A stretch of 13,956 nucleotides of DNA, taken from positions 3,154-17,109 of the forward strand of contig DDYQ01000216.1 in the NCBI GenBank assembly GCA_002348005.1, written 5' to 3'. The notes beneath the pieces are model-generated. The model had not been told where the DNA came from, ran no database searches, and was given only the letters and a program-made list of their open reading frames with translations. The position numbers and the translations under genes were made by a program. This DNA comes from Desulfobacteraceae bacterium UBA2230. Its GTDB lineage: Bacteria; Desulfobacterota; Desulfobacteria; Desulfobacterales; Desulfosarcinaceae. Below are positions 1 through 7,197 of the stretch, piece by piece (position 1 is the stretch's first letter; every line of letters begins with the position of its first letter).

Positions 1-67
1 GATGGCCCCGTACCCGCCGCTGCGGGCGAACCGTTACCGTACCTGATACAAAGCCGTCTTCAAATCA

Positions 68-1450
68 ATGAAAACCATTGGACGCTATGTCATCCGGGGC
101 ATGCTGGGTCGCGGGGGAATGGGCAAAATCTTCAAGGTTGAGCTGCCCGCGGTGGGCAAGATCGCTGCCTTGAAGCTGTTCGATCCGGACCCGATGCTCG
201 TCAGACTCATGGGAGGTTCGGAGCTGCGCGCGCTGTTCATGCGCGAAGCGACCCTTCTGGCCGGCCTCAATCACCCCCATATCGTTGCGCTGCACGATTT
301 CGACACGGCCGGTGAAAGGCCTTTTTACGTTATGGACTTTTTCGTGAATAATCTGGGCGTGCTGATCGGAGAAACCTACAGAACCGAGCAGTCGTCGCGG
401 CCCATCAGCGTGGACAAGGCCCTCGATTACACGCGCCAAACGTTGAATGGGCTGGCCTGTCTGCATGCAGCGGGAGTGGTGCACCGCGATATCAAGCCCT
501 TTAATTTATTGCTCTCCGCCTGGGACACCATCAAGATATGCGATTTCGGCTTATCCAGGCTGCGCGGTGAAATCTTCCATGGACCCGCCAACCTCAATGT
601 CGGCTCGCCCTACTATGCAGCGCCGGAACAGGAAGACCACCCGGATCGTGCCGAGGCATCCGCCGATCTCTACTCTGTCGGTGTCATGCTCTACCGAATG
701 CTCACAGGCCGGCTGCCGTTTCCGGCAGCCGACCCGCGATTCAAGCCGGTCAGTCGGCTGAATCCGGATCTGAACAGCCGCTGGGACGACCTCATCAAAC
801 AGGCACTGGCGGTGTGGCCGCAGGAGCGATTCGCCAACGCCCGAAGCATGATGACCGCCCTCGAAGCGCTGGCCGGCCATTGGGAATCTGAAAAGCAGAA
901 AATATGCCTCCTGCCCGATGAACCTTCCCCAAACCACCCTCCCTCTTCCGGCCGGTCGATACTGCGGGCAAAACCCTTGAAAGCGCCCCCCCGCCAGGCC
1001 CGAAACCTGTTCGGGCTCGATCCGCTCTGGCGACCCCGCTCCTATACCGCCAATCGATTTCAAAGCGGTCCCGGTGTGGTGACTGATGACGCCACCGGAC
1101 TGATATGGCAGCGGTCCGGACGCGCTTTTGCCTGCCGTTGGAACGAAGCCCACAGCTACATCGCCGGACTCAACAGCGAACGCTTCGCCGGCCAGGATTG
1201 CTGGCGCCTGCCCACCATCGCCGAACTGAGTTCGCTGCTGCGCCCTGCACCGCGCGCCCAGGCGCTCTGTATTGCTCCGATATTCGATCCGGAGCTGCGC
1301 TGGCTGTGGAGCAGCGATCGCCGTTCCTTCACCTCGGCCTACTATGCCGATCTGGAACTGGGATTTGTGGGCTGGCAGGATTCAAGCGCCACCTATCATG
1401 TCCGTGCCGTCTGTTCTGCTGCTCCTCTCCGGTCGCGTCCCCTGGCATAA
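68..1450 (+). CDS. Ser/Thr protein kinase (Hanks type) with C-terminal DUF1566 domain
   Basis: A 460-residue cytoplasmic protein that should phosphorylate Ser/Thr residues of unknown targets. The kinase domain spans about residues 7-270 and has every catalytic landmark: glycine-rich loop GRGGMG (14-19), ATP-binding Lys36 in AALKLF, helix-C Glu60, catalytic loop HRDIKPFN (His139, Asp141, Lys143, Asn146), DFG at 159-161, APE at 185-187, helix-F Asp200 and Arg254. A Pro/Arg-rich linker (about 285-325) leads to a DUF1566 (Lcl C-terminal) domain at about 330-450, shown by VVTDDATGLIWQ and WRLPTIAEL. No transmembrane segment or signal peptide is visible, unlike many bacterial PknB-type receptor kinases. 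The ATG at 68 starts just before the kinase fold; I see no strong Shine-Dalgarno, and an in-frame stop at 44-46 rules out a much earlier start. The DUF1566 module is probably a sensor or target-binding part, but its ligand is unknown. A 230-bp gap separates it from the next gene, so co-transcription is uncertain. Confidence 0.93.
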   Translation: MKTIGRYVIRGMLGRGGMGKIFKVELPAVGKIAALKLFDPDPMLVRLMGGSELRALFMREATLLAGLNHPHIVALHDFDTAGERPFYVMDFFVNNLGVLIGETYRTEQSSRPISVDKALDYTRQTLNGLACLHAAGVVHRDIKPFNLLLSAWDTIKICDFGLSRLRGEIFHGPANLNVGSPYYAAPEQEDHPDRAEASADLYSVGVMLYRMLTGRLPFPAADPRFKPVSRLNPDLNSRWDDLIKQALAVWPQERFANARSMMTALEALAGHWESEKQKICLLPDEPSPNHPPSSGRSILRAKPLKAPPRQARNLFGLDPLWRPRSYTANRFQSGPGVVTDDATGLIWQRSGRAFACRWNEAHSYIAGLNSERFAGQDCWRLPTIAELSSLLRPAPRAQALCIAPIFDPELRWLWSSDRRSFTSAYYADLELGFVGWQDSSATYHVRAVCSAAPLRSRPLA

Positions 1451-1680
1451 CCTTCCCTTCTCTTTCCTGTCCTTTCGGATTTAAAGTAAACTCCGGTAGG
1501 TCTTTCGGCGCGGCGAATACGGCCCCCACCCGATTGTTTGATTCAATGCCCACGGTAAGTTGAAGACACGCTTTCCACAGTATTCCCGAGTCTGCACGAG
1601 GCCGATGCTTCATCCGCATCCCGGCGCAGTGCTGAATTTAAAACAAAGAAGGGGCTAAGCCCCCAATCGAAAGGGCGGGT
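1451..1680 (+). other. 230-bp leader region before the molybdoenzyme gene
   Basis: No convincing reading frame lies between the kinase stop and the molybdoenzyme start. The left part is pyrimidine-rich (1451-1480). The most notable element is a short GC hairpin close to the start codon, listed separately. I see no clear sigma70 promoter: TTGAAG near 1560 with TATTCC 15 bases on is too poor to call. If the molybdoenzyme unit has its own promoter it should be here. Confidence 0.5.
1651..1663 (+). promoter_or_regulatory. GC hairpin in the 5' leader of the molybdoenzyme gene
   Basis: GGGGC-TAA-GCCCC is a perfect 5-bp inverted repeat with a 3-base loop, ending 17 bases before the ATG at 1681. There is no U-tract after it, so it is not a canonical terminator. 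Its place between the leader and a weak purine-rich ribosome-binding region (AAAGGG, 1670-1675) would allow an effect on translation initiation or message stability. That role is inference, and a chance palindrome in GC-rich DNA is possible. Confidence 0.3.
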
Positions 1681-4600
1681 ATGCGTCATACTTCTGAACG
1701 CAAGGGACTCTGCGGCATTTGTCCCGCAGGATGCTGGATCGTGGCCAGCTACGATGCGGATGGCAGGATCTGCGCCGTGCGTCCCGACCCGGACTCCCCC
1801 TTGGGCGCCATCTGTAAACTGGGCGAACATTCCGCCGAGATTCTTTATGCGCCGGAGCGTTTACGCCAGCCGTTGCGCCGCAAAGGGCCTAAAGGCACCT
1901 ATGCGTTTGAACCGATCGACTGGGACGAGGCCATGCAGGAAATCGCCGAACGGCTGAAGGCCATCAAGGCTGAGAGCGGCCCGGAGGCTGCGGCCATTTA
2001 CACCGGCCGGGGCAGCTTCGAGCTGGCCATGTGCGACATCTTTCAGCCCAAGGGGGTGGCGGTTTCCTCCGCTTCCAGCGTTCTTTTTCCGTTCGGTTCC
2101 CCCAACAGCATGGGCGTGGGCGCGCTGTGCTACGTATCGTACGCCATGATCGCGCCGCATGTCACCATGGGGGGGATGCACATCGATCTTTTCTCGGATA
2201 TCGAAAACGCCGAATTGATTGTGGTGTGGGGGGCCAATCCAGCCACCGACTGCCCGCCTCTCGACCTGGAGCGGGTTCTGAACGCACGGCGCCGCGGTGC
2301 CGAGGTTATCGTCATCGACCCGCGCCGCACCCAGACGGCCAAGCTGACCGATGCCCGATGGATCCCAATCCGCTCGGGAACAGACGGCGCTCTGGCCCTC
2401 GGCATGTGCCAGGTGCTGATCGAAGAAGAGCTGTGCGATGAAATGTTTGTCGCGCAGTGGGTTCATGGATTCGAACCCTTCGCCCGGTACGTTCAGCACT
2501 TCCGGCCCGAAGTAGTGGAAACGATAACGGGAGTTGCCGCCGATACCATTCGCGGACTGGCCCGTCAGATTGCGGCCGCACACGGCGCCGCACCGATCAT
2601 GTACACCGGTCTGGAGTACAGCGACAGCGGTGTGCAAGCCATTCGCGCCACTCTGGTGCTGTGGGCCCTTGCCGGTCAGCTCGACGTTCCCGGCGGCCGC
2701 TGCTTTGCCATGCCGGCCAACACCTTTCCCATCAACCGGGAAGGTCTGGTGGCCAATCCCAGTCCCCAAAAAGCGCTCGGCCGCGACCGCTTCCCGGTCT
2801 ACAGACTTTACCGGGGCGAATCGCACGCCAACGCGCTCCCGGATGCGGCTCTGAATGGCAAACCCTATCCCCTGCGATCGCTGATTATCCTCGGGGCCTC
2901 CATGATCACAGCCTGGCCCCAACCGCGGGTTTGGCGCAAGGCTCTGAAAGCACTCGATTTCCTGGTGTGTGTCGATGTAACCATGACCGCCGACTGCGCC
3001 TACGCCGATATCGTGCTACCGGCCGCGACATCCTATGAAATCGAATCCTACATGCGCTATGGACCGCTTTTCCGCATACGCGAAAAAATGATCGAACCCA
3101 TAGGCCATGCCCGCAATGGAATATTGATCCTGTCCGAACTGGCCGACCGCCTCGGTTACGGCGACCTTTATCCCCGAACCGAGGAAGCCGTTTTGCGTCA
3201 CGCGTTGCGGGGATCTCCTTTCAGCCTCGAGGAGGTCCGCGCCGCCGGCGGGCAGGTGCAGGTTGAGACGGTGATGATGCAATATAAAAAATGGGAAAAA
3301 GGATTGCTGCGACCCGACGGACGACCGGGCTTCAACACCCCCAGCGGTCAATTCGAGATCGCCTCCACCATCCTCGAAGAACACGGTTATGATCCTTTGC
3401 CGGTCTACACGGAACCGGCCGAAGGTCCGCTTGCGCAGCCACAAACCGCCGAACGCTTTCCGCTGGTCTTTAACTCCGGCGCGCGCGTCGCCACCGATTT
3501 CCGGAGCCAGTTCCATCACATCCCCGGATTGAACCGGATGCATGCCGAACCAGCGGTGACGATCAACAGCGCAGATGCCGAACAGCGCGGCATTCGAAAC
3601 GGCGACCGCGTCGAGGTGCGCTCACCGCGCGGTGCAGTCAGGATGCGCGCCCTGGTGAGCAACGATATTCACCCGGGCGGTGTGGACGCCAGCATGGGAG
3701 GCGGCGGTCCTCTGGGACCATCTGCCTGGCAGGATTGCAATATCAATGAACTGACCGACCTGCGATACGACCCGATTTCGGGCTTCCCGATCTATAAGGC
3801 CTTGCTCTGCGAAGTGGTGAAAGCGGACGAAAGTGCCGCCCGCCTGGAAATCGGATCGGACGAAATCTCGGATCCGGCACCCGCACCGGCGCTTTCAAGC
3901 GCCATGTTCGAACGCATTTATCTGGATCACAATGCCACTACCCCGCTGGACCCCCAGGTGCAGGACGCCATGCAACAGCAGATGAACCATCTGCCTGGCA
4001 ACCCGTCATCGATCTACCGTGAAGGCCGGGAGTCGCGCACGGCCATCGAGGCGGCCCGCCGCAAAGTCGCCGGTCTGCTGGGCTGCACGGCGCGAAGGAT
4101 TACCTTCACGGGTGGCGGCAGCGAAGCCAACAACCAGGTGCTCAAAGGCAGCGCCATGGGTCAAGGCCATCGTCGCAATCACCTGATCACCAGCGCCATC
4201 GAGCACCCCTCCGTACTGAACACCTGCGACTGGCTGCGAAAAATGGGCTTCCGAATCACCCGACTGCCTGTGGATGCAAGCGGATATGTCGACCCCGCAT
4301 CCCTCGAGGATGCGATCGACGACCATACCTTCCTGGTGAGCGTCATGGCGGCCAACAATGAAACCGGCACAATCCAACCTATTGTCGAGTTGGCCCGCAT
4401 CAGCCACGCCCACGGCGCCCTGTTCCACAGCGACGCCGTCCAGGCCGCGGGAAAAATACCCTTGGACGTTCGAGCGCTGGGCGTCGATTTCCTGACCTTG
4501 TCGGCGCATAAGTTCTATGGTCCCAAGGGAATTGGGGTCTTGTACGTGCGCAGGGAGGTGCAGCTTGAGCCGCTGATCCATGGCGGAAAGCAGGAGAACG

Positions 4601-5070
4601 GCCGGCGCGCCGGAACCGAGAACACACTCGGTATCTTAGGGTGCGGCCAGGCGGCCGAATTGGCCGTCGAACGGCTTCATGAATACGCGGACCGTATCCT
4701 TTCGCTGCGCGAGCAATTATGGCTGGGGCTGCAACGAATCGTTCCCGATGTGCAGTTAAACGGCCACCCCGGACAGCGCTTGCCCAACACGCTGAATGTT
4801 TCCCTTCCCGGAGTACGCGGTGAGTCGCTGGTGCTGGCCCTGGATCAGGCCGGCATAGCGCTCTCTTCGGGCTCGGCCTGCCGATCGGGCTCACCCAAGC
4901 CGTCCCACGCGCTTCTGGCCATGGGGCTTTCCGAGGAGCGCGCCCATTGCGCTCTGCGCTTTTCCCTGGGGCTTCAAAACACCCCGGCCCATATCGATCA
5001 AACCTTGTCCCACATTGCCCGGGTGTTGGAAGCTTCGCGCAGCATGGTGCGCTTTGTCTCCTGCCGTTAA
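1681..5070 (+). CDS. Molybdopterin oxidoreductase-cysteine desulfurase fusion; candidate Mo-dependent ergothioneine synthase
   Basis: A single uninterrupted 1129-residue frame holding two complete enzymes. Residues 1-720 are a DMSO reductase-superfamily Mo-bisMGD enzyme: N-terminal [4Fe-4S] motif with Cys11, Cys14, Cys18 and Cys45; likely Mo ligand Cys150 in GALCYVSY; dinucleotide-binding VVWGANPATD (181-190); MGD-binding C-terminal domain at about 593-715. A Pro/Ala-rich linker (about 725-741) leads to a class I NifS/IscS-type cysteine desulfurase (742-1129): YLDHNATT (747-754), GGGSEANN (811-818), PLP-stacking His842, NNETG (892-896), Asp918 and Gln921, Schiff-base Lys944 in SAHKFYGPKG, and persulfide Cys1067 in SSGSACRSGS. 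The desulfurase half is full length with nothing essential missing. There is no Tat signal, so the protein is cytoplasmic, and no Fe-S or membrane subunit gene is adjacent. The egtD-like gene starts 36 bp downstream. The enzyme classes are seen directly; use of desulfurase sulfur by the Mo centre, and hercynine as substrate, are inferred. The alternative is a formate dehydrogenase-like or sulfur-oxyanion enzyme with a built-in sulfuration partner. Confidence 0.93.
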   Translation: MRHTSERKGLCGICPAGCWIVASYDADGRICAVRPDPDSPLGAICKLGEHSAEILYAPERLRQPLRRKGPKGTYAFEPIDWDEAMQEIAERLKAIKAESGPEAAAIYTGRGSFELAMCDIFQPKGVAVSSASSVLFPFGSPNSMGVGALCYVSYAMIAPHVTMGGMHIDLFSDIENAELIVVWGANPATDCPPLDLERVLNARRRGAEVIVIDPRRTQTAKLTDARWIPIRSGTDGALALGMCQVLIEEELCDEMFVAQWVHGFEPFARYVQHFRPEVVETITGVAADTIRGLARQIAAAHGAAPIMYTGLEYSDSGVQAIRATLVLWALAGQLDVPGGRCFAMPANTFPINREGLVANPSPQKALGRDRFPVYRLYRGESHANALPDAALNGKPYPLRSLIILGASMITAWPQPRVWRKALKALDFLVCVDVTMTADCAYADIVLPAATSYEIESYMRYGPLFRIREKMIEPIGHARNGILILSELADRLGYGDLYPRTEEAVLRHALRGSPFSLEEVRAAGGQVQVETVMMQYKKWEKGLLRPDGRPGFNTPSGQFEIASTILEEHGYDPLPVYTEPAEGPLAQPQTAERFPLVFNSGARVATDFRSQFHHIPGLNRMHAEPAVTINSADAEQRGIRNGDRVEVRSPRGAVRMRALVSNDIHPGGVDASMGGGGPLGPSAWQDCNINELTDLRYDPISGFPIYKALLCEVVKADESAARLEIGSDEISDPAPAPALSSAMFERIYLDHNATTPLDPQVQDAMQQQMNHLPGNPSSIYREGRESRTAIEAARRKVAGLLGCTARRITFTGGGSEANNQVLKGSAMGQGHRRNHLITSAIEHPSVLNTCDWLRKMGFRITRLPVDASGYVDPASLEDAIDDHTFLVSVMAANNETGTIQPIVELARISHAHGALFHSDAVQAAGKIPLDVRALGVDFLTLSAHKFYGPKGIGVLYVRREVQLEPLIHGGKQENGRRAGTENTLGILGCGQAAELAVERLHEYADRILSLREQLWLGLQRIVPDVQLNGHPGQRLPNTLNVSLPGVRGESLVLALDQAGIALSSGSACRSGSPKPSHALLAMGLSEERAHCALRFSLGLQNTPAHIDQTLSHIARVLEASRSMVRFVSCR

Positions 5071-5106
5071 AGGGGCCCGGTCAGCAAATGGAAGGAGCAC
5101 GCGAGG

Positions 5107-6099
5107 ATGTCCACAATAAAATCGACTCAATCGGCCGCGGATCTGCTCGCCGGTCAAGACCCGCAACGGCAGATGGAGGCCGATATCCGCACCGGTTTAA
5201 CCGCCAGGCCCAAACAGATTCCCTGCAAGTATCTCTATGATGCCCGCGGATCGGAACTTTTCGAACAGATCTGCGCTATCCCGGAATATTACCCGACCCG
5301 CACCGAATTGAAAATCCTGGAGCAATCGGGATCCGATATCATGAACCTACTGGGCCCCCGGGGAGGCGACCTGATCGAACTGGGCAGTGGTTCAAGTCTT
5401 AAAATCCGCAGACTGCTGGCTTCTATCGATGGGCGCCGACGCCGCAGAATACGCTACATCCCCGTGGATATCAGTGAATCATGCCTGTCGGAGGCCACTC
5501 GGGAGTTGTCCGATCTGCATGCCGATCTGGAGATCAGCGGTGTGGTCGCCGATTTCACCTGTTCGCTGGAAATGCTGTGCGGCAGCCGCAGAAAGATGAT
5601 TCTGTTTCTAGGCAGCACCATCGGAAACTTCTCCACGCCGGAATGCACCGCCTTTCTCGAAAACATTGCCGCGGCCATGAATCATGCGGATTACCTGGTC
5701 ATCGGGCTGGATATGCTCAAAGCGATTCCAATTCTGAAAAGGGCTTACAACGATGCTGCCGGGGTGACGGCAGCCTTCAATTTGAACATCCTGCGACGCT
5801 TGAACCGGGAACTGAACGCAGATTTTGATCTGCGCGATTTCAAGCATGCGGCTGTTTTCAATTCCCAGGACGCCTGCATCGAAATGCACCTGCGGGTCAT
5901 GCGCGACACGACCGTGACCCTGAAGCAGCTGCCACTTGAAGTTGAATTTCGCCGGGGGGAAACCATCCGCACCGAAATTTGCCGCAAATTCAGCCGCAGC
6001 GGGGCCACTGCGCAATTTAACCGGGCCGGACTGGCGCCGGTGCGCTGGTTCACGGATGAACGCCGCTGGTTCTCGGTAGTGGTCCTGCAAAGAAGATGA
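5107..6099 (+). CDS. egtD: EgtD-type L-histidine Nalpha-methyltransferase (hercynine synthase)
   Basis: A 330-residue SAM-dependent methyltransferase expected to convert histidine to Nalpha,Nalpha,Nalpha-trimethylhistidine (hercynine), the first step of ergothioneine synthesis. Length matches EgtD (about 320). Family signatures are KYLYDARGSELF (41-52), PEYYPTRTE (59-67), SAM-binding ELGSGSS (91-97), YIPVDIS (117-123) and FLGSTIGNF (167-175). From memory of the Mycobacterium enzyme, histidine-contacting residues Asn166, Tyr206 and Glu282 map with a constant offset of 8 to Asn174, Tyr214 and Glu290 here; Ser284 maps to Cys292, a possible active-site variant. The start is supported by GAAGGAG (5091-5097) nine bases before the ATG. 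It lies 36 bp after the molybdoenzyme-desulfurase gene on the same strand, so the two are almost certainly co-transcribed. No egtB, egtC or egtE is near. The pairing suggests that the upstream fusion performs the sulfur insertion, as EanB does after EanA in green sulfur bacteria, but with a different enzyme type. The family call is firm; strict histidine specificity is inferred. Confidence 0.93.
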   Translation: MSTIKSTQSAADLLAGQDPQRQMEADIRTGLTARPKQIPCKYLYDARGSELFEQICAIPEYYPTRTELKILEQSGSDIMNLLGPRGGDLIELGSGSSLKIRRLLASIDGRRRRRIRYIPVDISESCLSEATRELSDLHADLEISGVVADFTCSLEMLCGSRRKMILFLGSTIGNFSTPECTAFLENIAAAMNHADYLVIGLDMLKAIPILKRAYNDAAGVTAAFNLNILRRLNRELNADFDLRDFKHAAVFNSQDACIEMHLRVMRDTTVTLKQLPLEVEFRRGETIRTEICRKFSRSGATAQFNRAGLAPVRWFTDERRWFSVVVLQRR

Positions 6100-6145
6100 T
6101 CGGCTGCGGGCGGGCCATCGACCGTCATATCATCGCTCCGATCAC

Positions 6146-6466
6146 CCGCAAAAGCGTTGGGATTTCACCGCCAAGCATTTCAGAACCTGGGGCGGTTCCG
6201 TTGCGGCAATGGTTGCCCTGCACCGTCTGGCCGCCCGAATCCGAACGGGAATTCAAACGCAAGGTCAATCAGGCCTGCGGCAGACTGCTCGCCGGATAGG
6301 CAACACCTCAACCATCTGCCGCAAGTATTAGGTTCACCCGGCGATCATCGACGCTTTCCGGAATGGAGATCTTTTCAAGCTAATGGGAAAAGTTAGGACG
6401 GATAGTCCTGAAGCATCCGGCCTGTCCATGGATGAGGAGGCGCTGGTGGTTTTGCTGCGCACCGCA
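6146..6466 (+). pseudogene. Degenerate 3' fragment of a type IB DNA topoisomerase
   Basis: No intact frame exists, but pieces of a bacterial topoisomerase IB appear in order across two frames. First comes DFTAKHFRTWGGSVAAMVAL from about 6161, matching the family's conserved FRTW block with its catalytic Arg. After a frameshift near 6230 comes PPESEREFKRKVNQACGRLL. After a shift back near 6295 come ARRIGNTSTICRKY, a TAG stop at 6329-6331, then VHPAIIDAFRNGDLF and GLSMDEEALVVLLR, ending near 6460. The stop sits exactly where the active-site tyrosine belongs: eleven positions from the G of GNT, as in GHT...Y of poxvirus topoisomerase. The N-terminal two thirds are absent. With two frameshifts, a lost nucleophile and missing 5' coding sequence it cannot be functional. 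It is a relic, so 6100-6470 should not be annotated as small hypothetical genes. Confidence 0.8.
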
Positions 6467-6688
6467 GGTTCGAGAGTCGCGGCCGCCCATAGCAATCGCC
6501 CGTTGAGGTGCCTGTCCCGGTACACCGTATCGCCTTACCTGGCAGGCAGATCTTTGTTCCGCTTTCCGCGATTCGAACGTCGGCATGGCGAGAACGCCAG
6601 CGATCTCTACTGAATCCACTTCAGCGAGAATCGCTGGCTGATCGGAAACACGACAAAACGCCGTCTCAAATCGGTAATACTACCTCTC
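6467..6688. other. Non-coding stretch after the topoisomerase relic
   Basis: The relic's reading frame stays open to a stop near 6613, but beyond about 6466 the translation resembles nothing I know. Short frames on both strands here lack ribosome-binding sites and recognisable motifs. I read it as decayed DNA flanking the dead topoisomerase gene, or its extended remains. Confidence 0.5.
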
Positions 6689-6708
6689 AATAAAACGCCG
6701 CATCGGCA
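6689..6708 (-). terminator. Possible intrinsic terminator of the hemerythrin gene
   Basis: On the minus strand GCCG-ATG-CGGC forms a tight hairpin (6697-6707), which a flanking G-U pair could extend, and it is followed by G then TTTTATT. It lies about 43 bases past the hemerythrin stop codon in the right direction. The stem is short, so efficiency is uncertain. Confidence 0.4.
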
Positions 6709-6750
6709 TTGGCCATCAAGGGATAGCTGCTTGACCCCGACGGCGCGCCA

Positions 6751-7197
6751 TCAGGAGAGCTTCTTTTTCATTTTTTGCTTTACATTCTGGAAGCTCTCAT
6801 AAATCTCAGATATTTTTTTTTCGTCCAATACCTCCCGCGCGGCCTCGAAAACCTCATCCTCTTCTTCCTCGATGTGGTGTTCAAGCAGTTCACCGAACAC
6901 CTGCATCTTGGCCTTCCATTGGTCTCCCGACTTATCTCCTTTTTCAAGCTCCTTCAGCACCAACTCGGCGACATGATGCTCTTCCAGCGCCTCCAGAGCT
7001 TGTTCGCGGGACTCTTTTTTATCGGCCAACACCGGATAGAAAGCTTTCTCTTCGGCTTCCATGTGGGGTTTTAGTTCAATTATGAATTGCTTCAAAAGGT
7101 TTTCGCGGTTCTTAGGACCGGTTGACTCCTTAAGTTTTTCCAACATCGACTTTACTTCTTGGTGGTCATTTTTAATTTCTTTGAAAAGGTCGTGCAT
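6751..7197 (-). CDS. Hemerythrin HHE-domain protein
   Basis: A 148-residue, highly charged, all-helical soluble protein of the hemerythrin HHE cation-binding family, expected to hold a non-haem di-iron centre that binds O2 or responds to nitrosative/oxidative stress. Candidate iron ligands are His12 (NDHQEV), His45 with Glu49 (PHMEAEE), His74/His75 (EEHHVAEL), and His107/His108 with following acidic residues (LLEHHIEEEEDE). It is a stand-alone domain of usual length, with no chemotaxis or signalling module attached. The start is firm: AGGAGGTG (7202-7209) lies just upstream of the ATG. The gene is visibly richer in A/T and in Lys/Glu codons than its neighbours, which may be composition bias of the protein or recent acquisition. 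It is transcribed alone, divergently from the mla genes. In an anaerobe an O2-binding or scavenging role is plausible but not shown. Confidence 0.93.
   Translation of the reverse strand: MHDLFKEIKNDHQEVKSMLEKLKESTGPKNRENLLKQFIIELKPHMEAEEKAFYPVLADKKESREQALEALEEHHVAELVLKELEKGDKSGDQWKAKMQVFGELLEHHIEEEEDEVFEAAREVLDEKKISEIYESFQNVKQKMKKKLS

Noticed and set aside
2..46. Short frame from ATG at 2 to TGA at 44-46 in the kinase frame
   Set aside because: Could be the last codons of an upstream gene, but 14 residues with no motif and no upstream context cannot support a call.
1490..1560. Molybdenum-cofactor riboswitch in the leader of the molybdoenzyme gene
   Set aside because: I looked because of the downstream enzyme, but could not fold the region into the conserved stems or find the expected tetraloop elements by eye.
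1861..2922. Long minus-strand open frame (353 codons) opposite the molybdoenzyme
   Set aside because: Shadow frame of GC-rich coding sequence: the plus strand encodes a clear enzyme here, and the minus translation has no recognisable domain or ribosome-binding site.
3904..5070. Separate cysteine desulfurase gene starting at the internal ATG at 3904
   Set aside because: The Met begins the desulfurase fold, but there is no Shine-Dalgarno before it and the frame is continuous with the molybdoenzyme through a linker, so a fusion is the simpler reading.
6326..6334. TAG in the topoisomerase fragment read as pyrrolysine or another recoded residue
   Set aside because: The same fragment carries two frameshifts and lacks its N-terminal part, so decay explains the stop.
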